Notes under the pieces: generated by a model
The model's database searches: none
Told to the model about the DNA's origin: nothing
What the model saw: only the letters and a program-made list of their open reading frames with translations
Program-made: the position numbers and the translations under genes
NCBI GenBank assembly: GCA_902496665.1
Contig: CABVBU010000026.1
Span: forward strand, 1-43,712
DNA from: an uncultured Clostridium sp.
Lineage (GTDB): Bacteria > Bacillota > Clostridia > Lachnospirales > Lachnospiraceae
Direction of reading: 5' to 3'
Length of the DNA: 43,712 nt
Part shown: piece after piece, positions 1 through 6,052 of the stretch
Position numbering within the stretch: position 1 is the stretch's first letter
Layout: each line of letters opens with the position of its first letter

Positions 1-164
1 TCTTTCATTATTTCAAATTATTGCTTTACGAATTCGCATTTAAACTTTATAATTTTAGACATAATCATAAAGCAGCCTACTCTTTCCAGTTCTCCAGTTT
101 AAAATAGGCAGCAGTCCGTTTTAAAGAAAATTTTCAGTAAATACTTTTAAATTTTCTATATAAG

Positions 165-231
165 AAAGCCGCCTGGACTTTCTCCCCCCATAGGTTCATA
201 ATCCTATCACAGAGAAAGTCCAGACGGCTTT
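165..231 (-). terminator. Intrinsic terminator after the DUF2798 gene
   Basis: Two 20-base arms at 165-184 and 212-231 are complementary with one mismatch. On the minus strand the stem is followed by TTTCTTATA. It lies just past the stop codon of the minus-strand gene at 279-761, so it most likely ends that transcript. Bases 1-164 hold no gene or recognisable signal. Confidence 0.8.
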
Positions 232-278
232 TCCTTATCTACGTCGCAATTTGTATCGCAGCTTTCTTTCCTGAATTC

Positions 279-761
279 TTACGCTAACACAGTCCCTTCC
301 GGAAATGCCCCGCGGAACACCTTGCGGACGAGCGGTCCCGCGATGATGAGCTGGAACGGCAGCGCCATCACAAAGTTCTTCGGGATATTTGTGAGCCAGA
401 TGATCGGCAGGAGGCTAAAATCTCCGCTCTTTACGCATCCCTCAAGGGCACCGTAGAGGGACATGATAATCACCATCGGAACCACCATGGAACAGGAAAC
501 CGCGATCACCTTGTGAAGCACCGGACTCTCCGGCTTTACAAGAAAACGGAACGCGAAGCCCTTCGCCGGTCCGGAGACCACAAACCAGTCCATGCACATC
601 GCGAACACATAGGCGATCGGGAAGCCGATCCAAGCCTCGCGGATCGTTGTGAGGTTTAACGCTCCCATATGAAGTGTTACGTTGTAGATGCTCATCCAGA
701 GCACCATGGTAAAACACATTAATACTGTGTAGATCAGACTTTCTCTCTTATTTCTTGGCAT
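279..761 (-). CDS. DUF2798-family integral membrane protein
   Basis: The 160-residue product has four hydrophobic segments, at roughly residues 10-32, 42-62, 82-105 and 118-145. The two halves look like a duplicated pair of helices, with a conserved W-I-x-F-P-I-A-Y-type stretch at 45-52 and a related N-I-P-K-N-F stretch near 125. This arrangement is typical of DUF2798 proteins, a small membrane family of unknown function found in many Firmicutes and Proteobacteria. The start has a GGAG-type site (aaaaaggagaaa) at good spacing. The gene stands alone, divergent from the marR-ABC exporter operon, and is followed by a strong terminator. A link to the exporter is possible but nothing shows it. The family call is fairly sure; function is unknown. 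Confidence 0.75.
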   Translation of the reverse strand: MPRNKRESLIYTVLMCFTMVLWMSIYNVTLHMGALNLTTIREAWIGFPIAYVFAMCMDWFVVSGPAKGFAFRFLVKPESPVLHKVIAVSCSMVVPMVIIMSLYGALEGCVKSGDFSLLPIIWLTNIPKNFVMALPFQLIIAGPLVRKVFRGAFPEGTVLA

Positions 762-1156
762 ACATTTTCTCCTTTTTCAACCTGTAAATTCCTGTGAAAA
801 CGACGTGGATATAAGAACTGTCTCTGACCGTTCCTTCCGGGCATACGACAGAAAAAAGCAGCGAAGCCAACAAAACTCGTTGCGACTCCACTGCTCTTTT
901 CGTGTACATCTCACTGCGTTCTCAATCTCTATGTGAACGCAGTATACAATATTTTTATATCGCTTCGTAAGTACTTTTTTCCACAAAATACCAATTTTGT
1001 ATACTTGCACAAAACTTTAGCCAAATTCTATCATTTCATTATTCACATTCATCCTACCTCCACCATGACGTCCATGGGATTCTTAAGCTGTCCCCACTTT
1101 CTGCCGCAAACTTCATCTTTTTCATCATCGATCACAATTTTTTCACAATTTTCCCA
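762..1156. other. Divergent intergenic region with leader-like hairpins
   Basis: No convincing gene lies here. A perfect 9-bp inverted repeat (ACTGCGTTC at 913-921 against GAACGCAGT at 935-943) sits next to a minus-strand candidate -10 (TATACT at 942-947). An intrinsic-terminator hairpin follows at 858-894. Together they could form a short attenuated leader for the DUF2798 gene, or the repeat could be an operator. A 77-codon frame at 777-1010 on the minus strand runs through these hairpins and is not believed to be coding. Confidence 0.4.
852..900 (-). terminator. Terminator-like hairpin upstream of the DUF2798 gene
   Basis: The arms GCAGCGAAGCCAAC (from 858) and GTTGCGACTCCACTGC (to 894) form an imperfect stem. 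On the minus strand it is followed by six T residues (852-857), and on the plus strand by TCTTTT. It lies about 90 bases before the start codon of the 279-761 gene. It is therefore either an attenuator in that gene's leader or the end of a short upstream transcript. Confidence 0.55.
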
Positions 1157-1185
1157 TTGACATTCCTCCACAAAAGTCTTACTAT
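1157..1185 (+). promoter_or_regulatory. Promoter of the marR-ABC exporter operon
   Basis: A perfect -35 box, TTGACA, at 1157-1162 is separated by 17 bases from TACTAT at 1180-1185. The -10 box overlaps the left arm of the long palindrome at 1183-1220, so binding at the palindrome would block RNA polymerase. Confidence 0.75.
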
Positions 1186-1220
1186 ACTTAGCAAGCTAAT
1201 AATTTAGTTTGCTAAGTATA
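1183..1220. promoter_or_regulatory. Palindromic operator, probably for the MarR protein
   Basis: Two 17-base arms (1183-1199 and 1204-1220) around a 4-base centre are complementary at 16 of 17 positions, with the core CTTAGCAAGC / GTTTGCTAAG. The site overlaps the -10 box and the expected start point and lies 50 bases before the marR start codon. MarR-family proteins usually bind such symmetric sites in their own promoters, so autorepression is the natural reading. No other copy was noticed in the window. Confidence 0.75.
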
Positions 1221-1270
1221 TGGCAGACGACCGAATCACAGCTTTTTATTTATAAGGGGGAACCTGATCT

Positions 1271-1693
1271 ATGAAAGAAACCGTTGGACGCAGTGTGGGA
1301 ATGCTCTCCAACCTGATCCGCAGGCACTTCAGTACCTTTTCTTTTCATGGTACATTAAGCGGCGCACAGGGAAAAACGCTTCATTTTATTCTGGTGCGCG
1401 GGCAGGAATGCGATGTCTTCCAGAAAGATATTGAAGAGGAGTACAGCCTCAGACCACCGACCGCCACAAAGCTCTTAAAGGATATGGAAAAAAACGGACT
1501 GATCTACCGGGAGGCAGTTCCTTATGATGCCCGTCTAAAACGCATCGTTGCCACTGAAAAGGCCATGCGGTATCAGGAACTGATCCACCAGAGTCTGGAA
1601 GAAACTGAAGATCGTCTGACCTCCGGAATATCTCCTCAGGATCTCGCCGTGTTTTTCAGGGTCATCAACCAGATGATCCGAAATATGTCCTGA
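1271..1693 (+). CDS. MarR-family transcriptional regulator
   Basis: The 140-residue protein has the winged-helix layout of MarR regulators: an N-terminal helix, then a recognition region near residues 55-75 (D-I-E-E-E-Y-S-L-R-P-P-T-A-T-K-L-L), followed by a beta wing with the D-A-R-x-K-R motif near residues 90-95. That last motif is the MarR wing signature (usually D-x-R-x-x-x). The start follows AAGGGGG at suitable spacing. It is the first gene of an operon with two ABC exporter half-transporters, and a 34-base palindrome overlaps its promoter. It most likely represses the operon and releases on binding a toxic ligand. The ligand is not visible from sequence. Confidence 0.9.
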   Translation: MKETVGRSVGMLSNLIRRHFSTFSFHGTLSGAQGKTLHFILVRGQECDVFQKDIEEEYSLRPPTATKLLKDMEKNGLIYREAVPYDARLKRIVATEKAMRYQELIHQSLEETEDRLTSGISPQDLAVFFRVINQMIRNMS

Positions 1694-1790
1694 ATGTCCG
1701 GACAGATCCCACCTGCAGAACCTGCATGTTCTCCGCATCAGAAGCTTTTGCGGGATCGCAAATTTTATATGGAAACGAGGTAAATCATTC

Positions 1791-3524
1791 ATGGTTAAAA
1801 CACTTTTAAAAAGCGTGCGCCAGTACAAACGCGTGTCCCTCGAGACACCGCTGTTTGTCACCATGGAAGTCATTCTGGAATGTACAATTCCTCTCATCAT
1901 GTCTAAGCTTATCGATGACATGACTGGAACTTCCATGGCACCGATCTTAAAATACGGCGCACTCTTATTGGTCCTTGCGACCCTTTCCCTGCTCTTCGGC
2001 GTTCTCTCGGCGAGAGCTGCTGCCACAGCCGGATGCGGACTCGCAAAGAACTTAAGAAGAGATCTCTACTTTAAGACCCAGGACTTCGCCTTCGCCGACA
2101 TCGACAAGTTCTCCTCCTCCTCTCTCGTAACGAGGATGACGACGGATGTCACGAATGTCCAGAACGCCTACCAGATGCTGATCCGTATGGCAGTCCGTGC
2201 CCCGCTTATGACAGTCTTTTCCGTCATCATGAGCATGAGCATCAATGTCCGGATGTCCTTCATCTTTCTGGCACTTCTCCCGGTTCTTGCAGCGGCACTG
2301 TTTGGCATCTTTTTCTATGTCCACCCGATCTTTAAGCGAATCTTCAAGAAATACGATGCCTTAAATAACTCCGTACAGGAGAACGTCGGAGGCATCCGTG
2401 TCGTAAAATCCTTCGTCCGGGAAGGTTACGAGAAGGAGAAATTCAAAAACGCCGCCGAGGAGGTACGAAAAGACTTCACGATGGCAGAAAAGATCCTCGC
2501 CTTAAATAACCCGATAATGACCTTCTGCATCTATGTTTCAATGCTTTTAGTAAGCTTTTTCGGTGCGAAGCTCATCATCGGCACCGGAGGCAGCGAGCTT
2601 TCCACCGGTGAACTTTCTTCCCTGATCAGCTACGGCGTCCAGATCCTCACTTCCATGATGATGCTGTCCATGGTATTCGTTATGTGCAGCATGGCCCAGG
2701 AATCCGGCGACCGTATCGTTGAGGTTCTGAATCATGAGAGCGTTTTAAAATCTCCGGAAAATGGCGCAAAGGACGTAAAGGACGGCAGCGTCGAGTTCGA
2801 CCATGTCTCCTTCCGCTATTCCGGAAAAAACAAGAAATTTGCCCTGACCGACATTGATCTTAAGATTCCGTCCGGATCTACCATCGGTATCATCGGCGGT
2901 ACCGGCTCCGCAAAGACAACATTGATCCAGCTGATCCCGCGTCTCTACGATGTGACGGAGGGCGCTGTGAAGGTCGGCGGACGCGATGTGCGAGAGTACG
3001 ATCTTCAGTCTCTTCGTGACGCTGTGGCTGTCGTTCTCCAGAAGAATGTCCTCTTCTCCGGAACGATCAAAGAAAACCTCCGCTGGGGCAATAAGAACGC
3101 CACAGACGAGGAGCTGATCCACGCATGCCGATTAGCGCAGGCGGACGAGTTTGTCACACAATTCCCGGATGGATATGACACCTACATCGAACAGGGCGGA
3201 ACGAACGTCTCCGGCGGCCAGAAACAGCGTCTCTGCATCGCGAGAGCGATCTTAAAAAAGCCAAAGATCCTGATCCTGGACGACTCGACTTCTGCAGTCG
3301 ATACAAAGACTGATGCCCTGATCCGTCAGGCATTTAAAAATGAGCTTCCGGACACCACAAAGATCATCATCGCCCAGCGTGTCTCCTCCGTTCAGGACGC
3401 GGACCGCATTCTCGTCATGGATGGCGGGCGGATCGTGGAATCCGGAACCCACGAAGAACTTCTCGCCTTAAACGGTATTTACAGAGAAGTCAATGATTCC
3501 CAGACAAAGAGCAAGGAGGCATGA
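1791..3524 (+). CDS. ABC exporter half-transporter with the degenerate ATP site
   Basis: The 577-residue protein has an N-terminal six-helix transmembrane domain (about 1-310) and a C-terminal nucleotide-binding domain. Visible motifs are Walker A GGTGSAKTT near residue 370, signature VSGGQKQR near 472 and Walker B ILILDDS near 493. The catalytic Glu after Walker B is Asp, and the switch histidine is Gln (I-I-A-Q-R near 527). These are the changes known from the degenerate-site subunit of heterodimeric exporters such as TM287/288, LmrCD and BmrCD. The next gene supplies the complementary partner and overlaps this stop codon. The marR context points to drug or toxin efflux. The substrate cannot be told from sequence. 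Confidence 0.92.
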   Translation: MVKTLLKSVRQYKRVSLETPLFVTMEVILECTIPLIMSKLIDDMTGTSMAPILKYGALLLVLATLSLLFGVLSARAAATAGCGLAKNLRRDLYFKTQDFAFADIDKFSSSSLVTRMTTDVTNVQNAYQMLIRMAVRAPLMTVFSVIMSMSINVRMSFIFLALLPVLAAALFGIFFYVHPIFKRIFKKYDALNNSVQENVGGIRVVKSFVREGYEKEKFKNAAEEVRKDFTMAEKILALNNPIMTFCIYVSMLLVSFFGAKLIIGTGGSELSTGELSSLISYGVQILTSMMMLSMVFVMCSMAQESGDRIVEVLNHESVLKSPENGAKDVKDGSVEFDHVSFRYSGKNKKFALTDIDLKIPSGSTIGIIGGTGSAKTTLIQLIPRLYDVTEGAVKVGGRDVREYDLQSLRDAVAVVLQKNVLFSGTIKENLRWGNKNATDEELIHACRLAQADEFVTQFPDGYDTYIEQGGTNVSGGQKQRLCIARAILKKPKILILDDSTSAVDTKTDALIRQAFKNELPDTTKIIIAQRVSSVQDADRILVMDGGRIVESGTHEELLALNGIYREVNDSQTKSKEA

Positions 3525-3526
3525 TC

Positions 3527-5425
3527 ATGGAAAAACAGAATAAGAAAAATGGCACCTTCGGCCGCCTGCTCCGCTACATTTACAAGAACTACCGGGTGTA
3601 CATGATCACCGTGATCATCTGCATCATCATTGCCGCGGCTGCCTCCGTGGTCCAGACTGTATTTTTACAGCGCCTCATCGATACCTGCATTCTTCCGGGA
3701 CTGGAGAACGGATTTGAGAGCATCCGGCAGCCGTTCATGCAGACGATCCTCTCGATGGTCACCCTGTATGTGTTCGGTGTCGCGGCAGCCTTCACCTACA
3801 CCCACCTCATGGCGACCGTGACACAGGGGACATTAAAGCACCTGCGTGTGGACATGTTCGATAAGATGCAGTCCCTGCCGATCAAATATTTTGACACCCA
3901 CGCCCACGGCGATATCATGAGTACCTACACAAACGATACGGACGCGATCCGCCAGCTGATCGGCCAGTCGCTTCCGATGATCTTCCAGTCTTCTCTCACG
4001 ATCACGGTCATGCTCCTCATGATGATCTATTACAGTGTGTGGATGACTCTCGTTGTGTGCCTCTTCTCCGCTCTCATGCTGACCGTCACGAAGAAATTCG
4101 GCGGCGCAAGCTCCCGCTACATGATGGCGCAGCAGAGATCCCTCGCGAAGGAGGAAGGTTTCATCGAGGAGATGATCCAGGGACAGAAGGTCGTCAAGGT
4201 CTTCTGCCACGAGGACGAGTGTAAGAAGGATTTTGACAAGTTGAACGAGCAGCTTTTCTCCGACGGTGAGCAGGCAAACCGTTATGGCAACTCCCTGATG
4301 CCGATCTTAAATAACGTGGGCAACCTGATGTATGTGGTCCTCGCCATTGTCGGCGGACTCCTCGTATATCTCAAAGCCCCAAACTTAAGTCTCAGCGGTT
4401 CCGGTGTTGTCACCATCGGTGTGATCGTCTCTTTCCTTGGAATGGCGAGACAGCTCTCCCAAACCATCGGACAGGCCTCCATGCAGGTTGCCATGATTGC
4501 CATGGGTCTTGCAGGCGCTTCCCGTGTGTTTGCGTTGATTGATGAAGAACCGGAGAAGGACGAAGGATATGTAACTCTCGTGCGTGCAGAATGGGGCGCT
4601 GACGGCGTCTTAAAAGAGACAAACGACAAGAGCGGAATCTGGGCATGGAAACACCCGCATAAGGCGGACGGAACCGTCACTTATACTCCTTTAAAGGGCG
4701 ATATCCGTTTAGAGGATGTAGATTTCGGCTATACGCCGGAGAAGCTTGTGCTTCATGACATCACGCTCTACGCGAAGCCCGGTCAGAAGATCGCCTTCGT
4801 CGGCGCCACAGGTGCCGGTAAGACGACCATCACAAACCTGATCAACCGGTTTTATGATATTCCGGACGGCAAGATCCGGTACGATGGGATCAATATCACA
4901 AAGATCCGGAAACCGGATCTCAGGCGGTCTCTCGGCGTTGTTCTTCAGGAGGTGAACCTCTTTACGGGTACGGTTATGGAGAATATCCGTTATGGACGGC
5001 TGGATGCCACCGATGAAGAATGTATGGCGGCTGCAAGGCTTGCGAATGCGGATGATTTTATCCAGAGACTTCCGGAAGGTTACAATACGATGCTGACCGG
5101 AAACGGCGCCAGCCTTTCCCAGGGACAGAGACAGCTTATTTCCATCGCGAGAGCAGCTGTCGCGGATCCGCCCGTGATGATTTTGGACGAGGCGACGAGT
5201 TCGATCGATACGAGAACCGAGGCGCTGGTTCAGGAGGGCATGGACAACCTGATGATGGGACGCACGGTGTTCGTGATCGCCCACAGACTTTCTACGGTAC
5301 GCAACAGTAAGGCGATCATGGTTTTAGATCACGGGCATATCATTGAACGAGGGGATCATGAGACGTTGATCGCGCAGAAGGGTGTGTATTATCAGTTGTA
5401 TACTGGGGCGTTTGAGTTGGAATGA
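3527..5425 (+). CDS. ABC exporter half-transporter, catalytic partner
   Basis: This is the second half of the heterodimeric exporter, 632 residues from the ATG at 3527. An ATG at 3521 overlaps the previous stop, but AAGGAGG at 3513-3519 is far better placed for 3527. Six transmembrane helices (about 20-330) are followed by a ~45-residue insertion rich in W, K and G before the nucleotide-binding domain. Walker A GATGAGKTT (near 425), Walker B MILDEATS (near 551) and the switch His (I-A-H-R, near 585) are canonical. The signature is altered to LSQGQ (near 529). An altered signature here opposite the Asp and Gln of the first subunit gives one degenerate and one active composite ATP site, as expected for the family. 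Confidence 0.92.
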   Translation: MEKQNKKNGTFGRLLRYIYKNYRVYMITVIICIIIAAAASVVQTVFLQRLIDTCILPGLENGFESIRQPFMQTILSMVTLYVFGVAAAFTYTHLMATVTQGTLKHLRVDMFDKMQSLPIKYFDTHAHGDIMSTYTNDTDAIRQLIGQSLPMIFQSSLTITVMLLMMIYYSVWMTLVVCLFSALMLTVTKKFGGASSRYMMAQQRSLAKEEGFIEEMIQGQKVVKVFCHEDECKKDFDKLNEQLFSDGEQANRYGNSLMPILNNVGNLMYVVLAIVGGLLVYLKAPNLSLSGSGVVTIGVIVSFLGMARQLSQTIGQASMQVAMIAMGLAGASRVFALIDEEPEKDEGYVTLVRAEWGADGVLKETNDKSGIWAWKHPHKADGTVTYTPLKGDIRLEDVDFGYTPEKLVLHDITLYAKPGQKIAFVGATGAGKTTITNLINRFYDIPDGKIRYDGINITKIRKPDLRRSLGVVLQEVNLFTGTVMENIRYGRLDATDEECMAAARLANADDFIQRLPEGYNTMLTGNGASLSQGQRQLISIARAAVADPPVMILDEATSSIDTRTEALVQEGMDNLMMGRTVFVIAHRLSTVRNSKAIMVLDHGHIIERGDHETLIAQKGVYYQLYTGAFELE

Positions 5426-5493
5426 TGGCTCTTGGCTGGTAGATTTCAGCTTAGATGTTGACTTAGAATGTAATTTAGAACGTATTTTAAAGG

Positions 5494-5537
5494 GCCTGCT
5501 GCACTGGCAATGGATTGCTGGTGGAGCAGGCTTTTTT
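5494..5537 (+). terminator. Terminator of the marR-ABC operon
   Basis: GCCTGCT (5494-5500) pairs with AGCAGGC (5525-5531) and is followed by six T residues. It lies about 70 bases after the second ABC gene. Confidence 0.8.
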
Positions 5538-5628
5538 GTTGTCATATGTTTAGAAAAAATGTCGGTAGCAGGTTTTGTAAGTTGACTCACTGAGGCGGGC
5601 GCTCGCCTGCGGCATCGCGGGGACGCGC

Positions 5629-5828
5629 CGGTACCCCTCCGGTCCCGGACCTTGAGGAATTCCGGGAGGGTTCCTCTAAGCTTGCAGAAGAATGCTAAGG
5701 GCGGAGAACAGGAGGCACAACTCGCCTGCGGCTCAAACAAGTGCCCCCTGCCCTCCAACGCATTCTCCTGCGAGCCAAGAGGAAGCCAACTCCCTCCATC
5801 CAGACGGCCCACTCCCGGAGGGGTACCG
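5629..5828. repeat. ~200-bp quasi-palindromic repeat element, copy A
   Basis: The element folds on itself over its whole length. The outer arms CGGTACCCCTCCGG (5629-5642) and CCGGAGGGGTACCG (5815-5828) are perfectly complementary. Inner arms run from TTCCTCTAAGC (about 5671) and back to the matching AGAGGA near 5782. The core is closely similar, in reverse orientation, to the element at 32586-32789, while the outer arms differ in sequence but still pair. It fills the gap between convergent transcripts. The open frames that cross it in both copies share a stretch V-P-L-S-L-Q-K-N-A-K-G-G only because the DNA repeats, so they are not counted as genes. The 5538-5628 stretch holds nothing else recognisable. 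Confidence 0.85.
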
Positions 5829-5875
5829 TCGCTATTATCCTCGTATCAAACCATACAGATTCACTCCTATCAGAA

Positions 5876-6037
5876 TCACTGCGCATCCCCGCGATTCTGT
5901 GGCTTCATTCCCCAGAACACGGCGTTCATGATGACCACGATCAGAAGAACCGCAGCCATCGATGCCCAGAATCCCATGTTGAGTCCCAGCCAATCGCATG
6001 TCCCGAACAGTGTCATCCAGATTTCTTCCCATTTCAT
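5876..6037 (-). CDS. 53-residue membrane microprotein next to the Mg2+ ATPase
   Basis: A small frame starts with ATG at 6037 and ends at TGA 5876-5878. It encodes M-K-W-E-E-I-W-M-T-L-F-G, then a hydrophobic helix at about residues 22-44 (G-F-W-A-S-M-A-A-V-L-L-I-V-V-I-M-N-A-V-F-W), and a short charged tail. Its Shine-Dalgarno sequence TAGGAGG overlaps the stop codon of the upstream magnesium ATPase gene, so the two are probably translationally coupled. Known bacterial magnesium transporters are controlled by small membrane peptides (MgtR, MgtS), which makes a partner or regulator role a fair guess. No homology to those peptides is visible. It is not related to the palindromic repeat downstream. 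Confidence 0.7.
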   Translation of the reverse strand: MKWEEIWMTLFGTCDWLGLNMGFWASMAAVLLIVVIMNAVFWGMKPQNRGDAQ

Positions 6038-6052
6038 CCTTTTTCACACCTC

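Noticed and set aside
777..1010. Minus-strand 77-codon frame upstream of the DUF2798 gene
   Set aside because: It spans two hairpins including a terminator, has no ribosome site, and its composition (Cys, Arg, Phe, Ser) does not look like a real protein.
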